Source: Neocallimastix lanati (nom. inval.) (Eukaryota; Neocallimastigomycota; Neocallimastigomycetes; Neocallimastigales; Neocallimastigaceae). Taken from it: a DNA stretch of 62,000 bases. Where the stretch lies: assembly GCA_016946835.1 (NCBI GenBank), contig JACVTC010000059.1:892501-954500 (forward strand). Direction: 5' to 3'. Shown here piece after piece: positions 13,872 to 26,638 of the stretch. The first letter of the stretch is position 1. The number at the start of each line of letters is the position of its first letter. A program made the position numbers and the translations under genes. The notes under the pieces were generated by a model that saw nothing but the letters and a program-made list of their open reading frames with translations, was not told the DNA's origin and searched no databases.

Positions 13872-15482
13872 ATGGATAAAACAAAAAGACTTAAAATGAA
13901 ATTAAACAAGGATAAACTTAAGAAACAACTTCAAAAAAGTCAAGAATTAAAAGGAAAAATTTCAACTATTCAACAAGATAAAAATAAGAATAAAAAAGAT
14001 AAATCTAAAATAAATAAAACCTTAATTAAAAAAATAGTAGCAGAAGAAAATAAGAAGAAAGATGTTTCAGATGATAATTTAACACCTTTACAACAGAAGT
14101 TTAAAAAGAAGTTAGCTGGTGCTCAATTTCGTTGGATTAATGAACAATTATATACACTAGATTCAAAAAAAGCCTATAAATTAATTAATGATAAACCAGA
14201 ATTATTTACCATTGTAATTTTTCAATTTTTTTTTTATTATCTTATTATTATTTTTTTTTTCTTTTTTTTTTTTTTTTTTTTGATATATAGTAAATTATTA
14301 TTAGAAGTAGTTATATTAATAATTCATTTTATATAATATATAATATAATATTAAATTCCAACCAATTTTCATAAATAAAATAAATTTTATTTTATTTTAT
14401 TATTTGTTTATATTAATACATATAATAAATTATTAAAAAATTAATATTATATCATCTTATTTTTTATCAATTTATTCATCACATATTTTATATAAATTTA
14501 TCAAAAAAAAAAAAAAAAAAAAGTATCATGAAGGTTTTCGTTCTCAAGTAGAATCATGGCCATCTAATCCAGTAGATATTTTTATAAATCAAATAAAACA
14601 AAAAAAGGGACCTATTGTTATTGCAGATATGGGTTGTGGTGATGCAAAAATTGCTCAAATTTTTGAAAATGACAAACAAAAAACTATTCATTCGTTCGAT
14701 TTAATTTCAAATAATAAATATGTCACCGCCTGTGATATTTCGAAAGTTCCTCTAAAAAAAAATTCAGTAGATATGGTTATATTTTGTTTATCTCTTATGG
14801 GTATTAACTTTATACAATTCTTGAATGAAGCTCACCGTATATTGAAACCAGGGTAATTATTTATTATTATATTTAATTGTTATAAAAAAAGTATTGTTAT
14901 TGTAATATATAATAATAATAATAATAATAATTATTATTATTAGTAGTAGTAGTAGTAGTATTAAATATTATCTTATTATTATCTATTACTATTTATTATT
15001 ATTAATTATTATTATTATTATTAAGTATTATCTTATTATTATCTATTACTATTTATTATTATTAATTATTATTTTTATTATTAAATATTGTACAAATTAT
15101 TTATTATTATTAAAAACAATAATATAAATAATAAATGATAATCTTTATTAACAAATTAATTTATTTGTATATAAATATAAATATATTATTATTATTATTT
15201 CTATTATTACTATTATTATTATAACTATTTTAATATATTAGAGGTGAATTAAAAATTGCTGAAGTAGTTAGTCGTTTTACCGATATGAAGGAATTTATAT
15301 CAACATTAAACAATATGGGTTTCAAATTATTAAAGAAAAATGATAAAAATAAAATGTTTGTCTTATTTGATTTTAAAAAATTAGATAAAAACGAATCCAA
15401 TTCCAAAAAGAATAATAATAGTAATGCTAATAATGAAAATGAAAAAGTATTGCTTAAGCCATGTCTATACAAAAAGCGTTAA
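13872..15482 (+). CDS. RRP8: Rrp8-type rRNA adenine-N1 methyltransferase, three exons
   Basis: Rrp8 family enzymes act in the nucleolus and use S-adenosylmethionine to methylate an adenine of large-subunit rRNA during ribosome assembly. Exons: 13872-14213, 14524-14852, 15242-15482; joined frame 303 aa ending TAA. The first about 70 residues are Lys-rich, expected for nucleolar targeting. Family signatures in order: GAQFRWINEQLYT, then YHEGFRSQVESWPSNPVDIF from residue 115, the SAM-binding DMGCGDAKIA (149-158), HSFDLIS, VTACDISKVPL, FCLSLMGINFIQFLNEAHRI and LKPGGELKIAEV across the exon 2/3 junction. It ends in a Ser/Asn-rich linker and a basic tail. The 3' splice site of intron 1 follows an A run rather than a pyrimidine tract, which is odd, but the protein match at YHEGF fixes it. 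The family call is firm; the exact target base is inferred from family. Confidence 0.93.
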
Positions 15483-16439
15483 ATTCAACTATTTTAAAAA
15501 AAAAAAAAAAAAAAAAAATATCATCATTATCATTATTAATATATATTTATATTAATGTATTTAAATAATTTACTATAGATATTCATATTCGTTTATATAT
15601 ATATATATATATTTTATTTATCTTAATCATTTATCTTAATAGAGTTTTACAAATTTTAATAGTAATAATAATAATAATAATTTTTTGTATGTTTATCTGT
15701 ATGTTTATTTTTTTGTTTTTTGCTTTTTATTTTTTATTTTTTTATTTTAATTATCAATTTAAATGAATTTATAAATAATAAAAAAAAAAAAAAATAATAA
15801 TTATAATAATAATTATAATAATTACAATAATAATTAATTAATTAATTAAACTAATCGCTTTTGAAAAGTATTTCAAGTCTAATTAGGTATATATATAAAT
15901 TTTTTTTTTTTTTTTTTAAAATTTTATGTTTATGTATTGTATATTATTTTTTAATTTTTTTTTATTTTTTATATTTTTATTTTCATACATTATTTTAATA
16001 AATATTATTAAATAAAGTTTATTCCTAATCTAAAAAATAAAAACAAAATAAAATAAAATAAAATAATAAAATAAAATAAAATAAAATAATAAAATAAAAT
16101 AAAATAAAAAAATAAAATAAAATAATAAAATAAAAAATTAAAAAATTAAAAACAATCATCAAGTAAATTTTTTTAAAGTCTAAATCTCCATCAAGAAATT
16201 GATACAAATAAAGCTATTGTCCTATTTTAAACATTTCAACTCTATCTTCATTCATTGATTCTATGTCCAAAATAATTATATGGGCTTTTGGTTACATTAA
16301 TCACTTATTATATTCTTTTTTAAAACTTTAAAAAGGATAATACTAAACTTTAATGAAGTTGATTATAAACAAAAAAAAAAAAAAAAAAAAAAATTATAAT
16401 ATAATTTTTTTTGTTTATAAATCAACTTGAATTATCAAC
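15483..16439. other. Spacer with (AAAAT)n and an inverted repeat
   Basis: (ATT)n and T runs follow the gene. 16036-16138 is an AAAAT pentanucleotide array. 16358-16426 is an imperfect inverted repeat: GTTGATTATAAAC, an A run and AT-rich loop, then GTTTATAAATCAAC. Confidence 0.75.
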
Positions 16440-17599
16440 TGCTTTAAGACCCCGTATTCTGCTTCATTTTCAAATTATGATGAATGTTAAGTAATTATAT
16501 TAAATAGGTTGGTATACAAAAGAATGAAAGCGATCATAGGATAATGATAATATGTCATACAGAACCAATTATCCATTATAATTATATATGGAAATATATG
16601 GAAATGCCATACAGAATATATGTAAATACGATATATACCTAGACATGATCAGGATATGCTGATATGGATAGGATAAACCTCATGATTATTATGGAATATA
16701 TAAGATATACCATTGGACTATTGAAGATTGGATTGACTATGGTATATAATGGATATTCTCAGTCCAGTTACTATTAGTTAATATCCTAGCTTAGGGTGAT
16801 TGAAGTAGATGCGGTGAATTCCATAGACTGAATACAGAAAAATGAAGTTCAGATATATTGAGATCCGCTGGGTTCTCGTCCGAACCATCTGATCTTCGCG
16901 ATTAAAAAGGCTGATATTGCAATTCAATTGGTCTTTATCGTAAAAAAGTTCACTTTTGGATAGTTCAATGCGGAAATTTGGTAGACGTATCTCTATATAT
17001 AGAATTTGATGGTTTAGAATCAGCTTATCAGCTTACTATATTTATATCAAATAGATAAGTCCATCGGATACAAGTGAAGATAACCTTCAGTCCTCATCGT
17101 TTTAATATTACCAATTGATGCCAATGCCGATATCACTGGATTCTATGATATGCCCCAGCTAAACCTGATTACTGATTATCAATACGTATCAATCTCCCAC
17201 CCTATTTATGGATGATGTGCGATATCCATGCAATACTTGTCCAGCTACGTATTATGAAGTAGATTCGTATTTTATGACAAGTGACTCTATATATATATAT
17301 ATATAAGGTAGAATTCATAGATATCCTGATATCTATGAATTTTACTGGATGACACAGATATTATGATTTTGAATCAGATACCTATGGAAATCGTATCGAG
17401 ATAGTGACAACTGGTTCGATCGATCAATATTGTTTACGTTGTGAATCTGGTATATTCCATTAAGATATTCAGAACGATACGTATAAACCGTTCTGACTCC
17501 TTCAACGCTTATTCACTCAACTCATGCATCTTTAAACTAACTAAACTAACTAACTAATTAAGTCCTTATGATCAGTAACAGTCTTCAGTAATCATCGAA

Positions 17600-17634
<35 letters not shown>

Positions 17635-18450
17635 GGTATACATTATCTGGATATTCAATTTGTCATCACCTGCTGTTTTATTCTCATTCGTCTATCGTTT
17701 ACTAACGGTAGGATCGATTATTGATATTCAATGTGTTCATTCGGTTGTCGATGATGCCTGCCTACGAGACAGGATTACCGACAACGCAATAATGCAATAA
17801 TCGTAGAGGTCATAGAGAGATACAGATACGAGCGACAGATAAAGTCGATGAAGTATCACGACGACGAATCCCTTAAAACCAGGATAGGATAGGATGATTA
17901 CTGTGATATAAGTTATATGGTGCCGTCCATATAGCCATAGCCATAGCCATACTGATCAGACGCAGAATACGTTAGGGTTTAGTTTAGGATTTATCTCATT
18001 ATGTCACCAATTCGATTCCCATCTCTTCTTGATAGTATTACGTTATTCAATCAATGGTTTGAACATAATCCCGAATAAACCCTGATACGATGATCATCAG
18101 TTAAGGATCAGGGAATCAAGATACGGATAATTAAGGATATCACCATTTCATCAATCATAATAAAAATTATGTGAATATCGCTGGACATATAATCAATGAG
18201 ATTATCATAATATTCATAATATACATATCATATCATATCATATCATATCATCATATAAGTAATGTTGATGCGAGGCCTTGACTGATGACGGATTATGAAT
18301 AAGTATAACGATTAATGATATGATTAATACGATCACAAATATATTATGATTTCATTTATCAATCCATCGACATGAATATATGACCATCTCTATCTACAAC
18401 TATTACAATAATAAAACAATATCTCATCATATAAATGAAAGATTAAAGAA
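16440..18450. other. Two-kilobase island of balanced base composition without a recognised gene
   Basis: Compared with the spacer on both sides, this stretch has many more G and C bases and almost no homopolymer runs. It is rich in GATA/TATC, GATC and ATATCC-like words. All six frames are broken by frequent stops. The longest open frame noticed, 17579-17800 on the plus strand with ATG at 17633, is partly made by a TCTA repeat. Short tandem runs are common: (ATCT)n at 17601-17634, AACTAACTAACTAA near 17541, CATAGC x3 near 17933, AGGATAGGAT near 17881 and ATATC runs near 18226. It could be a long-decayed insertion, a noncoding RNA locus or foreign DNA. No RNA gene fold, tRNA box or protein family was recognised. 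Confidence 0.7.
17312..17341. repeat. Perfect inverted repeat, 14-bp arms, 2-nt loop
   Basis: AATTCATAGATATC at 17312-17325 is followed after CT by its exact complement at 17328-17341. It sits inside the balanced-composition island, just after a short (AT)n run. Confidence 0.9.
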
Positions 18451-18550
18451 GTATTATATATATATATATTAAATGACCTTTTATTATATTATGCGATAGA
18501 AAATATCCTTTTATAATAACAATGATATTATTATATGCCTATTAACATCT

Positions 18551-18586
<36 letters not shown>

Positions 18587-18602
18587 TTTGAAAAAAAAAC
18601 TT

Positions 18603-18840
18603 AGAATACCATTATATATATTCATTAACACCTGAAATAAAAATGACTTTTGAATACCATTATATATATTCATTTCATTAACATCTAAAAAACAAAAATG
18701 ACTTTAGAATACCATTATATATTCATTTCATTAACACCTGAAATAAAAATGACTTTAGAATACCATTATATATTCATTTCATTAACATCTTAAAAAATAA
18801 AAATGACTTTAGAATACCATTATATATTCATTAACCTCTA
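18603..18840. repeat. Tandem repeat, about 50 bp x 5
   Basis: Units begin GAATACCATTATAT at 18604, 18652, 18707, 18758 and 18812. Each contains CATTAACACCTGAAATAAAA or a near variant and ends ATGACTTTA. Spacing is 48-55 bp. The array lies at the right edge of the balanced-composition island. Confidence 0.9.
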
Positions 18841-19133
18841 AAAAAAAAAATAATAATTATAATAATAACCATAGAATGTAATATAACTAACTGTTATATA
18901 ATATTATTTAAATATTAAAAAAAAAAAAAAAATACTTTAGTATGACACCTCTTTTTATTTAATTATTAGATTTTTAAATATTAATTTCATATATAGATTA
19001 ATTTTAATATTAAAAAAAAATTTTTTTTTTTTTTCTTGAATTTATACAGATAATATAATATATATTAAATATAAAAGTTAAAAAATTCTTTTATTTTTAA
19101 TTATGTTTTTTAAAAATAATAATTTTATATATA

Positions 19134-19173
<40 letters not shown>

Positions 19174-19785
19174 ATATTAATAAAATTTTAAATGTCTCTA
19201 ACAGAATAGAAATTATATTAATATAATTTATTTATCATTCTTTATTATTTTATTATTATTAATCATTTATAATTATTTATAATTATTTATCATTTTATTA
19301 CTATTAATCATTTATAATTATTAATTATTACTAGTATTATTTCTTTTTATTTATTATAATTAGTATTATTTAATATTATTTAGTATTATTTATTATTTAT
19401 TATCATTAACTATTTATAATTTATTTATTATTTTTCATTATTTTATTATTATTAATTATTTATAATTTATTTATGATTATTTATTATTTTATTATTATTT
19501 AAAATTAAAAATGAATTATTTTAAATCTTATCTATATTTAAAAAATATATATATATATATTTATCTATATTAATTTTGTAAAGAAAGCCAAAATAAATAT
19601 ATATTTAAATATATCATTTATTTTTATCACTTTTTCTTTTTTTAAATTTATAAAGTAATTAGGTACACAATTACTTTTAATTCAATATTTGATAGTTACA
19701 TATATATATATATGAATTATATGAATTATATGAATTTTATGAATTATTGTATTTGTATATTGTCTTCAGACTTTTCTTTTTCATT

Positions 19786-19821
<36 letters not shown>

Positions 19822-20034
19822 AATGAAATAAAGTTTATTGAACAGATTTTCTCATGTCAAAAACTTTGATAATTTAATTTCAATTATTAATTATATACAT
19901 ATATATACGATAAATTTAAATTATCAAAATATAAACTAAAAAAAATATATATATATATATATATATCATTTAAATTAATTACTTTATATATATATATTTA
20001 TATATAAAATATTTATATTAATATAATTACTATA

Positions 20035-20104
<70 letters not shown>

Positions 20105-20492
20105 TTTGACTTTTTTTTTTTTTAATTAAAAAGATATTTTAATTTAATTAGAATCGTTTATTATATTTTCTAATTTTTTTTTTCCTTTTTTTTTTTTTTT
20201 AATCATATTTTATATAGTTATCTCTAAAAATATATATATTTATGTATGCTGCTTTTTAATAAATTTATGAATTAATATTTTGAAAAATAAAACAAAAAAA
20301 AAAAAAAAAAAAAAAAAAAGTTTATTTAATGACTTATGATTTTATCAATGAAAAGACAACGTCTCTTATCTTTTTAATATTAACATAGTTTTATAGTCTT
20401 TTGAATGAAAATACATAAAAATAGTATCATTAATATAATATCGATGATGATATCAATATTAATAAATGAATAAAGAAATCATAATAATAATT

Positions 20493-20525
<33 letters not shown>

Positions 20526-21399
20526 ATTGGCAAATGATTAAAAATTGGTTTAAATACATTAAAATAAAATCCATCAAATAATATCTTGAAAATATTTTAA
20601 TAAATATTTAATCATCATGATTGACATGTTTAAAACGACAAAAGAGTTCGTATTTCGCATTAATTGCTTTTTCTTTTTGATAATGTAATTTAACACCATA
20701 TAAAAAACAAAAAAAAAAAAAAAAAAAAAATTTTTTTAATTATTACCTATTATTTTTTAGTAATATAATAATAAAAGAAAAAATTAATATATTTTAATAT
20801 AAGTAAGATGACATATAAAAGTCATATATTAATTAAAAAATATTTAAAATAAATAATTAAAAAATAATAATAATAATAATAATAAATAAAAAATAAAATG
20901 AAATAAAAAAATAATTTTCAAATATAAATCATATTTATTATATTTTATTTATTAAGAGCATAACCTAAGTTTTTAAATTATAAATAATTTTTAATTCTTA
21001 TGAATATATAAAACCTATGCGTATATTTATTAAAATTTCTCATGGCATGAGTTTTATATGTCCTGAATAAAAAAAGTTAAAACCCGATATAACGACATTT
21101 TAATGAAATTTCTGATATATCAGAATATTATAAGATAAAAAAGAGAGGTAAAGGATTTTTTTTTATATTATAAAAATCTTATTCTAATAATTTTTTTTAT
21201 TTTTTAATCTCGATTTCCAAACAAAAAATTATTTGTACATTATAATAGAGATATATTTACCCGACGGTACATTTAATTAACATTTTCATATATTTTATAT
21301 ATATATAAGATATACCCCATATTATATAAATGAAAAAAGCGCCGCAATTATTATAAAAAAAAACCTCATTATGAAACGTAATTACTTTATTATAAAATA
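18841..21399. other. AT-rich spacer with homopolymers and a possible relic last exon on the minus strand
   Basis: Contains several A or T runs of 25 or more, and a (TAT)n array at 20037-20101. On the minus strand, 20701 down to 20612 reads YGVKLHYQKEKAINAKYELF, then CRFKHVNHDD and a TAA. That stretch has richer composition than its surroundings and looks like the last codons of a gene. No acceptor site or upstream exon was found and the product is not recognised. Confidence 0.4.
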
Positions 21400-23040
21400 T
21401 TTAATAAAGGTTAGGTTTAATATACCCACTCCCCATTCCATGGGTGTGGTGCATTTCGCCAAATTGTATTTCGCCAGGTTGCGTTTCGCCAATTTTTTTG
21501 AAAGCATGTGGCGTATTAAAAAAATGTGGCATTTCGCCAAATTGAGAATTATTAAATAAATAAATAAAATTAAATATTTTTAATATTGATGTATTTTATA
21601 TTTTTGAAGTAAATATTTAAATATTAAAAATTTTTTTTTCATATATAAATAGCTTTATAAATATCTGTTTAAATAAATAATAAATTGATAAATAATAAAT
21701 AAAAAAAAATAATAAAATAAACAATATATTAATATAATTAATAAAAAAAAATGATAATATAAACACTATTGCTATAATTATAAAAGGATTGTCATTAATA
21801 ATAATAATGACGATTAAATTATAAATAATATTAATACTATTTTACAAAATATTAAAATATATCTTTATAATTAAATATATTTTTATAATTAAATATATTT
21901 TAAATAATTATTTTATTACTATTTTACAAAATATTAAAATATTTCTTTATAATTAAATATTATAAATAATTATTTTATTACTATTTTACGAATATTAAAA
22001 TATATAATAATAATTTTTTTTAATAGAAAAAATTATTTTAAAAAGAGAATAAATGAATAAATACAATAATTATTAAAGTATTTTTAATCTTTATTAGATT
22101 AGGTTAGCTTAAGAACATTAAAATATATTTTTATGATAAAATTTTATTATTTTAAAAATATATTTTTATAATTAAAGTATTGTTATAATATTATTTTTTT
22201 ACAAAATATTAAAATATATCTTTATAATTAAATATATTTTTATAATTAAATATTTTAAATAATTATTTTATTACTATTTTACGAAATATTAAAATATATA
22301 ATAATAATTTTTTTTAATAGTAAAAATTATTTTAAAAAGAGAATAAATGAATAAATACAATAATTATTAAAGTATTTTTAATCTTTATTAGATTAGGTTA
22401 GCTTAAGAACATTAAAATATATTTTTATGATAAAATTTTATTATTTTAAAAATATATTTTTATAATTAATGTATTGTTATAATATTATTTTTTTACAAAA
22501 TATTAAAATATATCTTTATAATTAAATATATCTTTATAATTAAATATTATAAATTATTATTTTATTACTATTTTACAAAATATTAAAATATATAATAATA
22601 ATTTTTTTAATAGTAAAAATTATTTTAAAAAGAGAATAAATGAATAAATACAATAATTATTAAAGTATTTTTAATCTTTATTAGATTAGGTTAGCTTAAG
22701 AACATTAAAATATGTTTTTATGATAAAATTTAATTATTTTAAAAATATATTTTTATAATTAAAATATTGTTATAATATTATTTTTTTACAAAATATTAAA
22801 ATATATCATTATAATTAAATTTATTTTTATAATTAAATATTATTAATAATTATTTTATTTTAAAAAATATCTATAATTAATTATAAAATATAATAAAAAC
22901 AAAGTTTAAAAAAATTATTTTGAATTTTTATTTATTTATTCATTCATTTACTTATATCAATAAGCCATTTGGCGAAATGCAACTCTCCCAAATTTTTTTA
23001 TTATTGTTACTATAATAAAGGTTAGCTTAAATATTAAAAT
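21400..23040. mobile_element. Putative non-autonomous element with inverted ATTTCGCCAAAT ends
   Basis: The left end (21443-21552) has four copies of a TTTCGCCA word (CATTTCGCCAAATTG, ATTTCGCCAGGTTG, GTTTCGCCAATTTT, CATTTCGCCAAATTGA). The right end (22966-22990) carries the same word inverted (CCATTTGGCGAAATGCAACT). A direct repeat TAATAAAGGTTAG occurs just outside each side (near 21401 and 23014) and could be a target duplication or part of the ends. Between them lies the 293-bp satellite. No transposase is encoded; a small open frame at 21371-21559 simply translates the repeated words. The element reading is inference from symmetry. Confidence 0.5.
21842..22850. repeat. Satellite, about 293 bp x 3.4
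   Basis: The block AGATTAGGTTAGCTTAAGAA recurs at 22096, 22390 and 22683, and TACAAAATATTAAAATATAT recurs at the start of each unit. Units are nearly identical apart from one-base changes, and both ends are partial. No open frame. Confidence 0.9.
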
Positions 23041-23061
23041 AAATAAAAAATAAATGCTTTC

Positions 23062-23092
<31 letters not shown>

Positions 23093-23224
23093 GATCTTAG
23101 TAGTTATTACTTGGGACTAACAAACAAACACACATAAAAAATTTATTAGTTTGACCCTACGACTACCTCTTGAATTTAGATACATGATCTATGAAAGGAT
23201 CAGTGTAGTTAATTCCTTCCTATT

Positions 23225-23440
23225 GATGGTGATGTTAAAGAGATCACTGAAAAGAAATCCGTCGTATAAAAGCGGTGTATAAGGAATGTTTTTCCTAGTA
23301 GCTTATCTTTAGAGAGAAAGATCTGCGACGACACCCTGAAACGACATGGCAAAGAATCCAATGAAAGTCTGATACGTTTAAAGAAGAGAGTGGACATTCT
23401 ATTGTCCTCTCCTCTCGTTAATTTATGTCAAAAAATAAAA
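23225..23440 (+). pseudogene. Coding-like remnant, family not recognised
   Basis: An island richer in G and C (23100-23420). In one plus-strand frame it reads DGDVKEITEKKSVV, a TAA, KRCIRNVFPSSLSLERKICD, then DTLKRHGKESNESLIRLKKR and VDILLSSPLVNLC to a TAA near 23440. Charged, varied residues with a single internal stop suggest a decayed exon or a transposon gag piece. An (AAAAT)n array follows at 23430-23485. No domain was recognised. The opposite-strand open frame at 23209-23397 is taken to be its shadow. Confidence 0.35.
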
Positions 23441-24009
23441 TAAGATAAAATAAAATAAAATAAAATAAAATAAAATAAAATAAATAGTTGAAATATGCAT
23501 ATTAAGTACGGATTGAATAAAATAAGATAAAATAAAAAAAAAAAGGCACAGAAATTATAATTTTTTTTAAATATTCTTTAATTTCTGTATTTATTTCTGT
23601 ATTTATTTATTTTTTATTATAATAATAATAATATTATTATTAGTATTTTTTTTTTTTTTAAGACTTGAAATAATAATCAAAGATAATAGATAATTAATAA
23701 TAAAATAATATCATAAAGTAATACCAATGATAATAGATACAAAGATATGAAATACGTAGTAACAATAGAGAGGAATTTTTTTAAAAAAAAAAAAAAAAAA
23801 AAGAAAAAAAAGAAAAAAAAAAGAAAAAAAAAAAAAAAAAAAGAAATAGAGATAAAAAAAAAAAAAGATAAAAAGATAAAAAGATAAAAAGATAAAAAGA
23901 TATTAATAAACAGAAATATTAAAAAAGTAAATTAATAACAAACACTATAATATAATGATTATGATCATATGAAAATAAGTAATAAAAATAATTAGTTACA
24001 ACAAACATT

Positions 24010-24056
<47 letters not shown>

Positions 24057-24239
24057 TATAAATATATTTTTATTGTTGAATTATACTTTTATTTATAATA
24101 TTTTATTATTTTATTTGATAATTTTTATTGATCCGTTCATTTAAAGTTATCAGTTAAAATTTTTTAAAAATTTACATTCTATGTATATAATATCGTAATG
24201 TATTAAAATAAAATTTCATTATGTATCAAAATTCATAAT
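23441..24239. other. AT-rich spacer with GATAAAAA and AAAGAAAA runs
   Basis: 23787-23843 is an A-rich AAAGAAAA tract; 23866-23900 is (GATAAAAA)n-like. No gene seen. Confidence 0.6.
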
Positions 24240-25320
24240 TCATAATTAATAAATAATAAATAATAAATATAATAAATAATAAATAATAAATAATAAATAA
24301 TAAATAATAAATAATAAATAATAAATAATAAATAATAAATAATAAATAATAAATAATAAATAATAAATAATAAATAATAAATAATAAATAATGAATAATA
24401 AATAATAAATAATAAATAATAAATAATAAATAATAATAAATAAATAATAAATAATAAATAATAAATAATAAATAATAAATAATAAATAATAAATAATAAA
24501 TAATAAATAATAATAAATAATAAATAATAATAAATAATAAATAATAATAAATAATAAATAATAAATAATAAATAATAAATAATAAATAATAAATAATAAA
24601 TAATAAATAATAAATAATGAATAATAAATAATAAATAATAAATAATAAATAATAATAAATAAATAATAAATAATAAATAATAAATAATAAATAATAAATA
24701 ATAAATAATAAATAATAAATAATAAATAATAAATAATAAATAATAAATAATAAATAATAATAAATAATAAATAATAAATAATAAATAATAAATAATAAAT
24801 AATAATAAATAAATAATAAATAATAAATAATAAATAATAAATAATAAATAATAAATAATAAATAATAAATAATAAATAATAAATAATAAATAATAAATAA
24901 TAAATAATAAATAATAAATAATAAATAATAATAAATAATAATAAATAATAAATAATAAATAATAAATAATAAATAATAAATAATAAATAATAAATAATAA
25001 ATAATAAATAATAAATAATAAATAATAAATAATAAATAATAAATAATAAATAATAAATAATAAATAATAAATAATAAATAATAAATAATAAATAATAATA
25101 ATAATAATAATAAATAATAAATAATAAATAATAAAATAATAAAATAATAAATAATAAATAATAAATAATAAATAATAAAATAATAAAATAATAAAATAAT
25201 AAATAATAAATAATAAATAATAAATAATAAATAATAAATAATAAATAATAAATAATAAATAATAAATAATAAATAATAAATAATAAATAATAATAAATAA
25301 TAAGTAATAATAAAAAATAA
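24240..25320. repeat. Heptanucleotide AATAAAT satellite, about 1.1 kb
   Basis: The array is mostly AATAAAT units, with insertions that give AATAATAAATAAAT junctions. A block with the variant AATGAAT is seen at about 24390 and again at about 24616 followed by the same junction, so a higher-order unit of about 227 bp has been copied. Variants with AAAATAAT appear near 25130-25200. It has no strand-specific open frame of interest. Confidence 0.95.
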
Positions 25321-26596
25321 ATAATTATAAAAAAATTTGGTGATGTTACAATTATATGTAAAAAAAATAAAAGAATATTATAATAGATAATATAATATAA
25401 AAAAATTTAAACTATTAATAAAAATAATAATAATATTTCTTATTTTATAAAAAAACATTACCAATAGTTAAATAATTTGAAATAATTTTTTTTTCGAAAA
25501 AAAAAATAATAATATTAACTTATTGGACACCAAGATTTTTATATATAAAAATAGATAAAGAATACTCTGACAGATTTTATTAATTTTTTTTTTTTTTTTT
25601 TTCCATTAAATACGGTATATTTTTCTTTTTATTTAATTCAGGGATAAATTTTTATATATAAATTTTTATTTTATAAAAATGATAATATATTAAAAATATG
25701 AATAATTATGTATTTTAATAAATGATAATATATTGAAAATATGAATAATTATGCGTTTTTTATTTTTTATTTTTTTTTTTGTAAGGATTAATTTGTTTAT
25801 TAAAAAAGTATTAATAAAGATATTGAAAAAAATTTTTTTTATGAATATATATTATTCCTTATTTTAAATAACTCAAATAAAGGTATTGGTTTTTGGATTA
25901 ATATAAATTATTCCTTATTCTCAAAAACTCATAAAATAAATGATATTAAAAAAAATTATAAAATTATATAATTCCTTATAAGTTTATTTATTACAATTCC
26001 AATTTGATTTTTATATATATATATATTTTATTTACTTTATTTTTTATTTTATAACTTTATTTTACATTTTATTTTTGTTTTATTATATGAGTTCATTTAT
26101 ATTATTATTATTTTCAAATATAAACATTATCACAAATAAATGTTTATGTATAATAATAAAAAAATTTTTTTTTTTTCAAATAATTCTTTCAATTACTTTT
26201 AATAAATAAAATAGAAATGAATGAAAAACAGATAAATAAAAAACAACTTCATTGTTATATTAATAATAATGATACTGTTTTTATTTATTATTTTAGAGAT
26301 TTGTAATATTTTAATATTTACCTTATTTTAATACTTACTATTTGTAAAATGATATACATATTTATTAAAAGGATTTAATCTTTTTATCTAATAAATATAA
26401 AAATACATAAAAATATATCTTCTTACGTTTTTATTAGAAAAAGAAAAATAAGTATTTACCATTTTAATTATTCTTTACCCTATAGTAATAGTAATATACA
26501 AAAATTATTTATAAAATTTATATCATATTAAACATTAAATAATAATATATTACAAAACTAAATAAAAAAAAAAAAACTTTTTTCAATTTATCTTTA

Positions 26597-26638
<42 letters not shown>

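Noticed and set aside
17971-17986. GTTAGGGTTTAGTTTAGG, telomere-like
   Set aside because: Only one degenerate occurrence inside an internal region; no array.
16440-18450. tRNA or rRNA genes in the composition island
   Set aside because: No A-box/B-box pair or rRNA core sequence was found; one GGTTCGATCGATC match to a B box stands alone.
24240-25320. CRISPR-like repeat array
   Set aside because: It is a continuous 7-mer satellite without unique spacers, in a eukaryotic context.
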